DNA of 64,000 nt from Oscarella lobularis (GCF_947507565.1 NC_089180.1:930001-994000), one strand, 5' to 3'. Numbered from the stretch's first letter, positions 45,001-59,800 are shown. The notes: generated by a model from the letters alone, not told the origin. Numbers and translations are program-made.

Positions 45001-48000
45001 ACTGTTCATCGTTCAACTGTTTCACAGATAATCAGGTTCAACATCTTCAACCGTTCACATCTTCAACCGTTCCACCGTTCAACTTTTCCACCGTTCAACT
45101 GTTCCACCTTTCAACAGGTTCAACCCTCTAAACCGTTTCTCCTCTCAACCGTTCCACTGTTCAACCGTTCCATCGTTCAACTGTTTAACAGATCATCGGG
45201 TTCAACCACCTCAACTTTTCACATCCTTAACCGTTCCACCGTTCAACTGTTCCACAGTGCTACTGTTCCACCGATCCACAGGTTCAATCCCCTAAATTGT
45301 TTACCCATTCAACTGTTCCACTGTTCAACTGTTTCACCGCTCAAAAGGTTAAACTATTTAAACGGTGGAACAGTGCAGAGGGTGAACGGTTGAAAAGGTT
45401 GAACCTTTTGAGCGGTGGAACGGTTGAACGGTGGAACAGTTGAAATGTGGAACGGTTAAGGGTGTGAATTGTTAAAGGAGATCAACATGTTGAATGTTAA
45501 ATATGTTGAAAGATGGAACATTTGAATATTGGAAGGGTTGAGGAGGTAAACGGTTGAGGTGGTTGAAACTGATTAAAGGTGGAACAATTAATCCTGTTGA
45601 ACGGAGAAATAGTTTACCTATGAAACGTTTAAACAATGAAACAGTTGAACGGTGTAATAGATGAGGAATTAAAGGGTTGAGGAAGCGAACTTGTTGATCG
45701 GGTAAACAGTTGAACACTGGAACAGTAGAACTGTTGAACGGTTGAGAGAGTAAACTGTTGAAGGGGTTTAACTTGTTGAACAGTTGAGAAGTTGCAACAG
45801 TTAAACGGTAAAGCAGTTCAACCTGTTGAACGGTGGAACAGTTGAAAGGTGGAACAGTTGAGAGGTGGAACGTTTGAAGGGGTGAACGGTTGAGGATGGT
45901 AAACCTGTTGAACGCTTTAGGGGCCTAAAACTGGTAAACCATGGAAGAGTTCAACCTGTTGAACAATGTATCAGTTAAACATGTTAAACTGTGAAACAGC
46001 TGAAGGGTGGAAAGGTTGAGGGGGTAAACGGTCGAACCTTTTGAGCGGAAAGAAAGTTGAACGGTAAAACAATTGAACGGTTAAACGGTTGACGGGGTTA
46101 ACGGTTGAAGGGGTTTAACCTGTTTTTACGTTTAGGAGGTTGAAACTGTTAAACGGTGGAAGAGTTGAACGGTGGAACGGTTGAGAGGGTGAAAGGTTGA
46201 GCGGTTGAACCTGTTTACCGTTTGAGAGGTTAAAACTGTTGAACAGTAGAACAGTTAAACTTGTTGAACGTTGAAACAGTTAAACGGTGGAACAGTCTAG
46301 AGGGCGAACGGTTGAAAAGGTTGAACCTGTTGAGAGGTGGAACAGTTGAACGGTGGAACAGTTAAACAGTGGAACGGTTACGGGAGTGAACTGTTAACCG
46401 TTATACATCTCAATTGTTCCACCGTTCAACTGATCGACCGTCAAACTGCTCAACCGCTCAACAGGTTGAACTTTCTCCACCGTTTCTCCCCCAAACGTTC
46501 CCCTGTTCAAATGTTCCTTTGTTCAACTGTTTTATCGATTCTCATGTTCAACCTTTTCCACAGTTCACCCCCTCAACCGTTTCACAGTTCAATTGTTCCA
46601 CCGTTGGACTGTTCCACCAATCAACAGGTTCAACCCTCTCAAATGTTTACCCATTTAACCGTTCTACTGTCCAATTGTTGAGGGGTTGAGCCTGTTCAAC
46701 GGCTAAGGAGTTAAAACTGTTTAACTTCGGAACGGTTGAACCTGTTGAACGGTAAAACAATTCAATATTAAAAAGTTGAACGGTAGAACTGTTTAGAGTT
46801 TGAACGGTTGAGGAGTTGATTCTGTTGAGCAGTAAAAAAGTTGAGCGGTGAAACAGTTGAACAGTGGAACGGTTGAAAGGGTGAACCGTTTTGAGAGTCG
46901 AACTTTTTGAGGGGTGGAACAGTTCAACGGTGGAACAGTTGAACGGTGGAACGATTGAGGGGGTGAACAGTATAAGAGGTTGAAACTGTTGAAAAGAAAA
47001 ACAGTTGAACTTGTTGAACGTACGAACAGTTGAACGGTGTAACGGTTGAGACGGTGAACAGTTGAGGAAGTTGAACCTGTTGAGCAGTGGAACAGTTGAA
47101 CGGTGGAACAGTTAAACGGTGAAACGGTTGAGAGAGTAAACCGGTGCGAGAGTTGAACCTATTAAACGGTTGAGGGGTTCAAACTGTTGAACGGTGGAAC
47201 AGTTGAATACGTTAATCTGTGTAACAGTTGAACGGTTAAAAATTTGAACGGTGAAACGGTTGAGGGGGTTAAACCTGATGATTGGTGGAACAGTTGAACT
47301 ATGGAACAGTTGAACGGTGGAACGGTTTAGAGTGTGAGCGGTTCAGGGGATCGAACCTGTTGAAAACAGGGTAACGGTGGAACAGTTGAACGGTGAAACA
47401 GTTGAACGATGGATCAGTTAAGAGGATGAACTATTAAGGTGTTTAAAACGGTAAAACAGTTAACCCTGCTGAACAGTGGAATAGTTGAACGGTTAAACGT
47501 TTGAACAGTGAAGCAGTTTTACTGTGAAACAGTTGAGGGGGCGAAAGCTTAACCTGTTGATCGATGGAACACATGATCAGTAGAATATTTGAACGGTGGA
47601 ACAGTTGAAAGGTGGAACAGTTGAGCGGTATAACGGTTAAGGGGGTGAACGCTTGAAAGGATTGAACCGGTTGATCGGTGGAACAGTCGAACGGTTGAAC
47701 AGTTGAACGGTGGAACGGTTTAACGGTGAAAAAGTGAAAGCGGCATCTGATGCCGCTTCTTTGTTAGAGACGAATGAGGCAGCTGATTCCTCCTTCCTTA
47801 TTAGAGACGAAAGCGGCGTCTGATGTCACCTTCTGTGTTAGAGATGAAAGCGGCGTCTGATTAAGCCTTCTTTGTTAGAGACGAAAGCGGCATCTGATGC
47901 CGCTGTTTTTCTTAAAGAGGAAAGCGGCATCTGATGCCGCCGTCTCTTTCAAAGACGAAAGCTGCATCTAATGCCGTCGTCTTTTTAGAAACAAAAGCGG

Positions 48001-50579
48001 TATTTGACGCCGCCGTCTTTGTTAGAAACGAAAGTTGTATCTTATGCCGCCGTCTTTGTTAGAGATGAAAGCGGCATCTAATTCCGCCTTATTTGTTGGA
48101 GACGAAAGCGGAATCTGTTGCCCCCTTTCTTAGAGTGGAAAGCGGCATCTGATGCCGCCGTCATTGTTAGAAACGAAAGCGGCATCTGATGCCGCCGTCT
48201 ATGTTTGAAACGAAATTGGCATCTGATGCCGCTCTCTCTTTTAGAGACGAAAGCGGCATCTGATGCTGCCTTCTTTGTTAGAGACGAAAGCGGCATCTGA
48301 TGCTGCCTTCTTTGTTAGAGTGGAAAGCGGCGTCTAATGCCGTTTTCTTTTTTGTTGACGGAAGCCGCGTCTGATGCCGCTCTCTTTCAAAGCGGCGTCT
48401 GATGCCACGTTCTTTGTTAGAGACCAAAGGCGCATCTGATGCCGTTGTATTTCTTAGAGGAAAGCGGCATCTGATGTCGCCGTCTCTTTCAAAGACGAAA
48501 GCGGCATCTAATGCCGCCTTCTTTGATAGAAACGGAAGCGGCATGTGATGTCGCTTCGTATTTTGAGACCAAAGCGGAATCTGTTGCCGCCGTCTTTGTT
48601 AGAAAACGAAAGCGGTGTCTGACGCCGCCGTCTTTGTTAGAAACGAAAGTGGTATCTGATGCTAACGTCTTTGTTAGAGATGAAATCGGCATTTGATGCC
48701 GCCGTCTTTGTTTGAAACGAAAGTGACATCTGATGCCGCCGTCTCTTTTAGAGACGAAAGTGGCGTCTAATGCCGCCATCTTTATTATTGACGAAAGCCG
48801 CATCTGATGCCGCTGTCTTTCTTTGAGAGGAAAGCGGCATCTGATGTCGCCATCTCTTTCAAAGACGAAAGCAAAATCTAATGCCGCCGTCCCTGTTAGA
48901 GATGAAAGCGGCATCTGATGCCGCCGTCTTCGTTAGAGATGAAAGCTGCATTTGAAACCGCGGTCTATGTTAAAGACGAAAGGGCTTCTGATGCCGCCTT
49001 CCTTATTAGAAGCGAAAGCGTCATCTGATGATGCCTTCTTTGTTAGAGACGAACGGCTGTCACCGTTGTGATGCTGCCTTCTTTTGTTAGAGACGAAGCG
49101 GCCTCTGATGCTGCCTTCTCTTTTAGAGACGAAAGCGGCCTCTGATGCTGCCTTCTCTTTTAGAGACGAAAGCGTCATTTGATGCTGCTTCTTTGTTAGA
49201 GACGAATGAGGCGGCTGATTCCTCCTTCCTTATTAGAAGCGAAAGCGGCATCTGATGCCGCCCTTTTAGTTAGAGACGAGAGCGGCATCTGATGCCGATC
49301 TCTTTCTTAGAGACGAAAGCGGCATCTGATGTCACCTTCTGTGTTAGAGATGAAAGCGGCGTCTGAATCAGCCTTCTTTGTTAGAGACGAAAGCGGCATC
49401 TGATGCCGCTGTCTTTCTTAGAGAGGAAAGCGGCATCTGATGCCGCTGTCTCAAAGACGAAAGCTGCATCTAATGCCGCCGTCTTTGTTAGAAACGAAAG
49501 CGGTATTTGACGACGCCGTCTTTGTTAGAAACGAAAGTTGTATCTTATGCAGCCGTCTTTGTTAGAGATGAAAGCGGCATCTAATGCCGCCGTCTATGTT
49601 AGAAACGAAAGTGGCATCTGATGCCGCCGTCTCTTTTAGAGACGAAAGCGGCATCTAATGCCGCCGTCTCTGTTAGAAACGAAAGCGGTATTTGACGCCG
49701 CCGTCTTTGTTAGAAACGAAAGTTGTATCTTATGCCGCCGTCTTTGTTAGAAATGAAAGCGGCATTTAATGCCGCCTTATTTGTTAGAGACGAAAGCGGA
49801 ATCTGTTGCCCCCTTTCTTGTTAGAGTGGAAAGCGGCATCTGATGCCGCCGTCTTTGTTAGAAACGAAAGCGGCATCTGATGCCGCCGTCTATGTTTGAA
49901 ACGAAATTGGCATCTGATGCCGCTCTCTCTTTTAGAGACGAAAGCGGCATCTGATGCCGCATTCTTGGTTAGAGACGAAAGCGGCATCTGATGCTGCCTT
50001 CTTTGTTAGAGTGGAAAGCGGCGTCTAATGCCGTTTTCTTTGTTGTTGACGGAAGCCGCGTCTGATGCCGCTGTCTTTCAAGGCGGCGTCTGATGCCACC
50101 TTCTTTGTTAGAGACCAAAGGCGCATCTGATGCCGTTGTATTTCTTAGAGGAAAGCGGGATCTGATGTCGCCGTCTCTTTCAAAGACGAAAGCGGCATCT
50201 AATGCCGCCTTCTTTGATAGAAACGGAGGCGGCATGTGATGTCGCTACGTATTTTGAGACCAAAGCGGAATCTGCTGCCGCCGTCTTTGTTAGAAAACGA
50301 AAGCGGTATCTGACGCCGCCGTCTTTGTTAGAAACGAAAGTGGTATCTTATGCCGCCGTCTTTGTTAGAGATGAAAGCGGCATCTAAAGCCGCCGTCTAT
50401 GTTAGAAACGAAAGTAGCATCTAATGCTGCCGTCTCTTTTAGAGACGAAAGCGGCATTTGATGCCGCCTTCCTTATTAGAAGCGAAAGCGGCATCTGATG
50501 ATGCCTTCTTTGTTAGAGACGAACTGCTGTCACCGTTGTGATGCTGCCTTCTTTTGTTAGGGAAGAAGCGGCCTCTGAC

Positions 50580-53500
50580 GCTGCCTTCTCTTTTAGAGAC
50601 GAAAGCGGCATCTGATGCTGCCTTCTTTGTTAGAGACGAAAGCGTCATCTGATGCTGCTTCTTTGTTAGAGACGAATGGGGCGGCTGATTCCTCCTTCCT
50701 TATTAGAGGCGAAAGCGGCATCTGATGCCGCCCTCTTAGTTAGAGACGAGAGCGGCATCTGATGCCGATCTCTTTCTTAGAGACGAAAGCGGCATCTGAT
50801 GTCACCTTCTGTGTTAGAGAGGTGAGCGGCGTCTGATTCAGTCTTCTTTGTTAGATACGAAAGCGGCATCTGATGCCGCTGTCTTTCTTAGAGAGGAAAG
50901 CGGCATCTGATGCCGCCGTCTCTTTCAAAGACGAAAGCTGCATCTAATGCCGCCGTCTTTGTTAGAAACGAAAGAGGTATTTGACGCCGCCGTCTTTGTT
51001 AGAAACGAAAGTTGTATCTTATGCCGCCGTCTTTGTTAGAGATGAAAGCGGCATCTAATGCCGCCGTCTATGTTAGAAACGAAAGTGGCATCTGATGCCG
51101 CCGTCTCTTTTAGAGACGAAAGTGGCGTCTAATGCCGCCTTCTTTATTATTGACGAAAGCCGCATCTGATGCCGCTGTCTTTCTTTGAGAGGAAAGCGGC
51201 ATCTGATGTCGCCGTCTCTTTCAAAGACGAAAGCGGCATCTAATGCCGCCGTCTCTGTTAGAGATGAAAGCGGCATCTGATGCCGCCGTCTTCGTTAGAG
51301 ATGAAAGCTGCATCTGAAACCGCGGTCTTTGTTAGAGACGAAAGGGCATCTGATGCAGCCTTCCTTATTAGAAGCGAAAGCGGCATCTGATGATGCCTTC
51401 TTTGTTAGAGACGAACGGCTGTCACCGTTGTGATGCTGCCTTCTTTTGTTAGAGACGAAGCGGCCTCTGATGCTGCCTTCTCTTTTAGAGACGAAAGCGG
51501 CATCTGATGCTGCCTTCTTTGTTAGAGACGAAAGCGTCATCTGATGCTGCTTCTTTGTTAGAGACGAATGGGGCGGCTGATTCCTCCTTCCTTATTAGAG
51601 GCGAAAGCAGCATCTGATGCCGCCCTCTTAGTTAGAGACGAGAGCGGCATCTGATGCCGATCTCTTTCTTAGAGACGAAAGCGGCATCTGATTTCACCTT
51701 CTGTGTTAGAGAGGTGAGCGGCGTCTGATTCAGTCTTCTTTGTTAGATACGAAAGCGGCATCTGATGCCGCTGTCTTTCTTAGAGAGGAAAGCGGCATCT
51801 GATGCCGCCGTCTCTTTCAAAGACGAAAGCTGCATCTAATGCCGCCGTCTTTGTTAGAAACGAAAGAGGTATTTGACGCCGCCGTCTTTGTTAGAAACGA
51901 AAGTTGTATCTTATGCCGCCGTCTTTGTTAGAGATGAAAGCGGCATCTAATGCCGCCGTCTATGTTAGAAACGAAAGTGGCATCTGATGCCGCCGTCTCT
52001 TTTAGAGACGAAAGTGGCGTCTAATGCCGCCTTCTTTATTATTGACGAAAGCCGCATCTGATGCCGCTGTCTTTCTTTGAGAGGAAAGCGGCATCTGATG
52101 TCGCCGTCTCTTTCAAAGACGAAAGCGGCATCTAATGCCGCCGTCTCTGTTAGAGATGAAAGCGGCATCTGATGCCGCCGTCTTCGTTAGAGATGAAAGC
52201 TGCATCTGAAACCGCGGCCTCTGTTAGAGACGAAAGGGCATCTGATGCCGCCTTCCTTATTAGAAGCGAAAGCGGCATCTGATGATGCCTTCTTTGTTAG
52301 AGACGAACGGCTGTCACCGTTGTGATGCTGCCTTCTTTTGTTAGAGACGAAGCGGCCTCTGACGCTGCCTTCTCTTTTAGAGACGAAAGCGGCATCTGAT
52401 GCTGCCTTCTTTGTTAGAGACGAAAGCGTCATCTGATGCTGCTTCTTTGTTAGAGACGAATGGGGCGGCTGATTCCTCCTTCCTTATTAGAGGCGAAAGC
52501 GGCATCTGATGCCGCCCTCTTAGTTAGAGACGAGAGCGGCATCTGATGCCGATCTCTTTCTTAGAGACGAAAGCGGCATCTGATGTCACCTTCTGTGTTA
52601 GAGAGGTGAGCGGCGTCTGATTCAGTCTTCTTTGTTAGATACGAAAGCGGCATCTGATGCCGCTGTCTTTCTTAGAGAGGAAAGCGGCATCTGATGCCGC
52701 CGTCTCTTTCAAAGACGAAAGCTGCATCTAATGCCGCCGTCTTTGTTAGAAACGAAAGAGGTATTTGACGCCGCCGTCTTTGTTAGAAACGAAAGTTGTA
52801 TCTTATGCCGCCGTCTTTGTTAGAGATGAAAGCGGCATCTAATGCCGCCGTCTATGTTAGAAACGAAAGTGGCATCTGATGCCGCCGTCTCTTTTAGAGA
52901 CGAAAGTGGCGTCTAATGCCGCCTTCTTTATTATTGACGAAAGCCGCATCTGATGCCGCTGTCTTTCTTTGAGAGGAATGCGGCATCTGATGTCGCCGTC
53001 TCTTTCAAAGACGAAAGCGGCATCTAATGCCGCCGTCTCTGTTAGAGATGAAAGCGGCATCTGATGCCGCCGTCTTCGTTAGAGATGAAAGCTGCATCTG
53101 AAACCGCGGTCTTTGTTAGAGACGAAAGGGCATCTGATGCAGCCTTCCTTATTAGAAGCGAAAGCGGCATCTGATGATGCCTTCTTTGTTAGAGACGAAC
53201 GGCTGTCACCGTTGTGATGCTGCCTTCTTTTGTTAGAGACGAAGCGGCCTCTGATGCTGCCTTCTCTTTTAGAGACGAAAGCGGCATCTGATGCTGCCTT
53301 CTTTGTTAGAGACGAAAGCGTCATCTGATGCTGCTTCTTTGTTAGAGACGAATGGGGCGGCTGATTCCTCCTTCCTTATTAGAGGCGAAAGCGGCATCTG
53401 TTGCCGCCCTCTTAGTTAGAGACGAGAGCGGCATCTGATGCCGATCTCTTTCTTAGAGACGAAAGCGGCATCTGATGTCACCTTCTGTGTTAGAGAGGTG

Positions 53501-56500
53501 AGCGGCGTCTGATTCAGTCTTCTTTGTTAGATACGAAAGCGGCATCTGATGCCGCTGTCTTTCTTAGAGAGGAAAGCGGCATCTGATGCCGCCGTCTCTT
53601 TCAAAGACGAAAGCTGCATCTAATGCCGCCGTCTTTGTTAGAAACGAAAGAGGTATTTGACGCCGCCGTCTTTGTTAGAAACGAAAGTTGTATCTTATGC
53701 CGCCGTCTTTGTTAGAGATGAAAGCGGCATCTAATGCCGCCGTCTATGTTAGAAACGAAAGTGGCATCTGATGCCGCCGTCTCTTTTAGAGACGAAAGTG
53801 GCGTCTAATGCCGCCTTCTTTATTATTGACGAAAGCCGCATCTGATGCCGCTGTCTTTCTTTGAGAGGAAAGCGGCATCTGATGTCGCCGTCTCTTTCAA
53901 AGACGAAAGCGGCATCTAATGCCGCCGTCTCTGTTAGAGATGAAAGCGGCATCTGATGCCGCCGTCTTCGTTAGAGATGAAAGCTGCATCTGAAACCGCG
54001 GTCTTTGTTAGAGACGAAAGGGCATCTGATGCCGCCTTCCTTATTAGAAGCGAAAGCGGCATCTGATGATGCCTTCTTTGTTAGAGACGAACGGCTGTCA
54101 CCGTTGTGATGCTGCCTTCTTTTGTTAGAGACGAAGCGGCCTCTGACGCTGCCTTCTCTTTTAGAGACGAAAGCGGCATCTGATGCTGCCTTCTTTGTTA
54201 GAGACGAAAGCGTCATCTGATGCTGCTTCTTTGTTAGAGACGAATGGGGCGGCTGATTCCTCCTTCCTTATTAGAGGCGAAAGCGGCATCTGATGCCGCC
54301 CTCTTAGTTAGAGACGAGAGCGGCATCTGATGCCGATCTCTTTCTTAGAGACGAAAGCGGCATCTGATGTCACCTTCTGTGTTAGAGAGGTGAGCGGCGT
54401 CTGATTCAGTCTTCTTTGTTAGATACGAAAGCGGCATCTGATGCCGCTGTCTTTCTTAGAGAGGAAAGCGGCATCTGATGCCGCCGTCTCTTTCAAAGAC
54501 GAAAGCTGCATCTAATGCCGCCGTCTTTAGAAACGAAAGAGGTATTTGACGCCGCCGTCTTTGTTAGAAACGAAAGTTGTATCTTATGCCGCCGTCTTTG
54601 TTAGAGATGAAAGCGGCATCTAATGCCGCCGTCTATGTTAGAAACGAAAGTGGCATCTGATGCCGCCGTCTCTTTTAGAGACGAAAGTGGCGTCTAATGC
54701 CGCCTTCTTTATTATTGACGAAAGCCGCATCTGATGCCGCTGTCTTTCTTTGAGAGGAAAGCGGCATCTGATGTCGCCGTCTCTTTCAAAGACGAAAGCG
54801 GCATCTAATGCCGCCGTCTCTGTTAGAGATGAAAGCGGCATCTGATGCCGCCGTCTTCGTTAGAGATGAAAGCTGCATCTGAAACCGCGGTCTTTGTTAG
54901 AGACGAAAGGGCATCTGATGCAGCCTTCCTTATTAGAAGCGAAAGCGGCATCTGATGATGCCTTCTTTGTTAGAGACGAACGGCTGTCACCGTTGTGATG
55001 CTGCCTTCTTTTGTTAGAGACGAAGCGGCCTCTGATGCTGCCTTCTCTTTTAGAGACGAAAGCGGCATCTGATGCTGCCTTCTTTGTTAGAGACGAAAGC
55101 GTCATCTGATGCTGCTTCTTTGTTAGAGACGAATGGGGCGGCTGATTCCTCCTTCCTTATTAGAGGCGAAAGCAGCATCTGATGCCGCCCTCTTAGTTAG
55201 AGACGAGAGCGGCATCTGATGCCGATCTCTTTCTTAGAGACGAAAGCGGCATCTGATTTCACCTTCTGTGTTAGAGAGGTGAGCGGCGTCTGATTCAGTC
55301 TTCTTTGTTAGATACGAAAGCGGCATCTGATGCCGCTGTCTTTCTTAGAGAGGAAAGCGGCATCTGATGCCGCCGTCTCTTTCAAAGACGAAAGCTGCAT
55401 CTAATGCCGCCGTCTTTGTTAGAAACGAAAGAGGTATTTGACGCCGCCGTCTTTGTTAGAAACGAAAGTTGTATCTTATGCCGCCGTCTTTGTTAGAGAT
55501 GAAAGCGGCATCTAATGCCGCCGTCTATGTTAGAAACGAAAGTGGCATCTGATGCCGCCGTCTCTTTTAGAGACGAAAGTGGCGTCTAATGCCGCCTTCT
55601 TTATTATTGACGAAAGCCGCATCTGATGCCGCTGTCTTTCTTTGAGAGGAAAGCGGCATCTGATGTCGCCGTCTCTTTCAAAGACGAAAGCGGCATCTAA
55701 TGCCGCCGTCTCTGTTAGAGATGAAAGCGGCATCTGATGCCGCCGTCTTCGTTAGAGATGAAAGCTGCATCTGAAACCGCGGCTTCTGTTAGAGACGAAA
55801 GGGCATCTGATGCCGCCTTCCTTATTAGAAGCGAAAGCGGCATCTGATGATGCCTTCTTTGTTAGAGACGAACGGCTGTCACCGTTGTGATGCTGCCTTC
55901 TTTTGTTAGAGACGAAGCGGCCTCTGACGCTGCCTTCTCTTTTAGAGACGAAAGCGGCATCTGATGCTGCCTTCTTTGTTAGAGACGAAAGCGTCATCTG
56001 ATGCTGCTTCTTTGTTAGAGACGAATGGGGCGGCTGATTCCTCCTTCCTTATTAGAGGCGAAAGCGGCATCTGATGCCGCCCTCTTAGTTAGAGACGAGA
56101 GCGGCATCTGATGCCGATCTCTTTCTTAGAGACGAAAGCGGCATCTGATGTCACCTTCTGTGTTAGAGAGGTGAGCGGCGTCTGATTCAGTCTTCTTTGT
56201 TAGATACGAAAGCGGCATCTGATGCCGCTGTCTTTCTTAGAGAGGAAAGCGGCATCTGATGCCGCCGTCTCTTTCAAAGACGAAAGCTGCATCTAATGCC
56301 GTCGTCTTTGTTAGAAACGAAAGAGGTATTTGACGCCGCCGTCTTTGTTAGAAACGAAAGTTGTATCTTATGCCGCCGTCTTTGTTAGAGATGAAAGCGG
56401 CATCTAATGCCGCCGTCTATGTTAGAAACGAAAGTGGCATCTGATGCCGCCGTCTCTTTTAGAGACGAAAGTGGCGTCTAATGCCGCCTTCTTTATTATT

Positions 56501-56820
56501 GACGAAAGCCGCATCTGATGCCGCTGTCTTTCTTTGAGAGGAAAGCGGCATCTGATGTCGCCGTCTCTTTCAAAGACGAAAGCGGCATCTAATGCCGCCG
56601 TCTCTGTTAGAGATGAAAGCGGCATCTGATGCCGCCGTCTTCGTTAGAGATGAAAGCTGCATCTGAAACCGCGGTCTTTGTTAGAGACGAAAGGGCATCT
56701 GATGCCGCCTTCCTTATTAGAAGCGAAAGCGGCATCTGATGATGCCTTCTTTGTTAGAGACGAACGGCTGTCACCGTTGTGATGCTGCCTTCTTTTGTTA
56801 GAGACGAAGCGGCCTCTGAT
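50580..56820. repeat. 892-bp higher-order repeat domain of satellite B (about seven copies)
   Basis: Landmark variants recur at 51073, 51965, 52857, 53749, 54638, 55530 and 56422 (steps 892, 892, 892, 889, 892, 892). Copies alternate between two types, and copies 1 and 5 share private variants, e.g. GCGAAAGCAGCATCTGATG at about 51601 and 55167. Confidence 0.85.
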
Positions 56821-56844
56821 GCCGCCTTCTTTGTTAGAGACGAA

Positions 56845-59800
56845 AGCGTCATTTGATGCTTCTTCTTTGTTAGAGACGAATGAGGCAGCTGATTCCTTTT
56901 TCCTTATTAGAGACGAAAGCGGCGTCTGATGTCACCTTCTGTGTTAGAGATGAAAGCGGCGTCTGATTGAGCCTTCTTTGTTAGAGACGAAAGCGGCATC
57001 TGATGCCGCTGTCTTTCTTAAAGAGGAAAGCGGCATCTGATGCAGCCGTCTATTTCAAAGACGAAAGCTGCATCTAATGCCGCCGTCTCTGTTAGAAACG
57101 AATACGGTATTTGACGCCGCCGTCTTTGTTTGAAACGAAAGCGGTATCTGACGCCGCCGTCTTTGTTAGAAACGAAAGTGGTATCTGATGCTAACGTCTT
57201 TGTTAGAGATGAAATCGGCATTTGATGCCGCCGTCTTTGTTTGAAACGAAAGTGACATCTAATGCCGCCGTCTCTTTTAGAGACGAAAGTGGCGTCTAAT
57301 GCCGCCTTCTTTATTATTGACGAAAGCCGCATCTGATGCCGCTGTCTTTCTTTGAGAGGAAAGCGGCATCTGATGTCGCCGTCTCTTTCAAAGACGAAAG
57401 CGGCATCTAATGCCGCCGTCTCTGTTAGAGATGAAAGCGGCATCTGATGCCGCCGTCTTCGTTAGAGATGAAAGCTGCATCTGAAACCGCGGTCTTTGTT
57501 AGAGACGAAAGGGCATCTGATGCCGCCTTCCTTATTAGAAGCGAAAGCGGCATCTGATGATGCCTTCTTTGTTAGAGACGAACTGCTGTCACCGTTGTGA
57601 TGCTGCCTTCTTTTGTTAGGGAAGAAGCGGCCTCTGACGCTGCCTTCTTTTTTAGAGACGAAAGCGGCATCTGATGCTGCCTTCTTTGTTAGAGACGAAA
57701 GCGTCATCTGATGCTGCTTCTTTGTTAGAGACGAACGGGGCGGCTTATTCCTCCTTCCTTATTAGAGGCGAAAGCGGCATCTGATGCCGCCCTCTTAGTT
57801 AGACACGAGAGCGGCATCTGATGCCGATCTCTTTCTTAGAGACGAAAGCGGCATCTGATGTCACCTTCTGTGTTAGAGAGGAAAGCGGCGTCTGATTCAG
57901 CCTTCTTTCTTAGAGAGGAAAGCGGCATCTGATGCTGCTTTTTTGTTAGAGACGAATGAGGCAGCTGATTCCTCCTTCCTTATTAGAGACGAAAGCGGCG
58001 TCTGATGTCACCTTCTGTGTTAGAGAGGAAAGCGGCGTCTGATTCAGCCTTCTTTCTTAGAGAGGAAAGCGGCATCTGATGCCGCTTCTTTGTTAGAGAC
58101 GAATGAGGCAGCTGATTCCTCCTTCCTTATTAGAGACGAAAGCGGCGTCTGATGTCACCTTCTGTGTTAGAGATGAAAGCGGCGTCTGATTAAGCCTTCT
58201 TTGTTAGAGACGAAAGCGGCATCTGATGCCGCTGTCTTTCTTAAAGAGGAAAGCGGCATCTGATGCCGCCGTCTCTTTCAAAGACGAAAGCTGCATCTAA
58301 TGCCGTCGTCTTTTTAGAAACAAAAGCGGTATTTGACGCCGCCGTCTTTGTTAGAAACGAAAGTTGCATCTTATGCCGCCGTCTTTGTTAGAGATGAAAG
58401 CGGCATCTAATTCCGCCTTATTTGTTGGAGACGAAAGCGGAATCTGTTGCCCCCTTTCTTAGAGTGGAAAGCGGCATCTGATGCCGCCGTCATTGTTAGA
58501 AACGAAAGCGGCATCTGATGCCGCCGTCTATGTTTAAAACGAAATTGGCATCTGATGCCGCTCTCACTTTTAGAGACGAAAGCGGCATCTGATGCTGCCT
58601 TCTTTGTTAGAGACGAAAGCGGCATCTGATGCTGCCTTCTTTGTTAGAGTGGAAAGCGGCGTCTAATGCCGTTTTCTTTGTTGTTGACGGAAGCCGCGTC
58701 TGATGCCGCTCTCTTTCAAAGCGGCGTCTGATGCCACGTTCTTTGTTAGAGACCAAAGGCGCATCTGATGCCGTTGTATTTCTTAGAGGAAAGCGGCATC
58801 TGATGTCGCCGTCTCTTTCAAAGACGAAAGCGGCATCTAATGCCGCCTTCTTTGATAGAAACGGAAGCGGCATGTGATGTCGCTTCGTATTTTGAGACCA
58901 AAGCGGAATCTGTTGCCGCCGTCTTTGTTAGAAAACGAAAGCGGTGTCTGACGCCGCCGTCTTTGTTAGAAACGAAAGTGGTATCTGATGCTAACGTCTT
59001 TGTTAGAGATGAAATCGGCATTTGATGCCGCCGTCTTTGTTTGAAACGAAAGTGACATCTGATGCCGCCGTCTCTTTTAGAGACGAAAGTGGCGTCTAAT
59101 GCCGCCATCTTTATTATTGACGAAAGCCGCATCTGATGCCGCTGTCTTTCTTTGAGAGGAAAGCGGCATCTGATGTCGCCATCTCTTTCAAAGACGAAAG
59201 CAAAATCTAATGCCGCCGTCTCTGTTAGAGATGAAAGCGGCATCTGATGCCGCCGTCTTCGTTAGAGATGAAAGCTGCATTTGAAACCGCGGTCTATGTT
59301 AAAGACGAAAGGGCTTCTGATGCCGCCTTCCTTATTAGAAGCGAAAGCGTCATCTGATGATGCCTTCTTTGTTAGAGACGAACGGCTGTCACCGTTGTGA
59401 TGCTGCCTTCTTTTGTTAGAGACGAAGCGGCCTCTGATGCTGCCTTCTCTTTTAGAGACGAAAGCGGCCTCTGATGCTGCCTTCTCTTTTAGAGACGAAA
59501 GCGTCATTTGATGCTGCTTCTTTGTTAGAGACGAATGAGGCGGCTGATTCCTCCTTCCTTATTAGAAGCGAAAGCGGCATCTGATGCCGCCCTTTTAGTT
59601 AGAGACGAGAGCGGCATCTGATGCCGATCTCTTTCTTAGAGACGAAAGCGGCATCTGATGTCACCTTCTGTGTTAGAGATGAAAGCGGCGTCTGAATCAG
59701 CCTTCTTTGTTAGAGACGAAAGCGGCATCTGATGCCGCTGTCTTTCTTAGAGAGGAAAGCGGCATCTGATGCCGCTGTCTCAAAGACGAAAGCTGCATCT

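Larger units (their letters stand above)
28320..47735. repeat. Satellite A: 16-bp unit minisatellite with frequent strand switching
   Basis: About 19.4 kb of diverged GGTGGAACAGTTGAAC-type units. Orientation alternates: plus at about 28320-30515, 33680-35010, 36060-36545, 37840-38930, 39965-41190, 42120-42905, 45340-46400 and 46680-47735; minus in the intervals between. Specific variants recur as long blocks (for example 36150-37200, 38540-39060 and 40830-41860), so a higher-order repeat that includes both orientations is present. Open frames within it (STVPPFNCSTVQLFHRST-like) follow from the unit and are not genes. Confidence 0.93.

Noticed and set aside
28947-47400. Many open frames of 60-176 codons with STVPPFNCSTVQLFHR-like peptides
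   Set aside because: They arise from the 16-bp satellite unit in whichever strand is CAACTGTTCCACCG; they share no start context, occur in both directions and change with each repeat variant.
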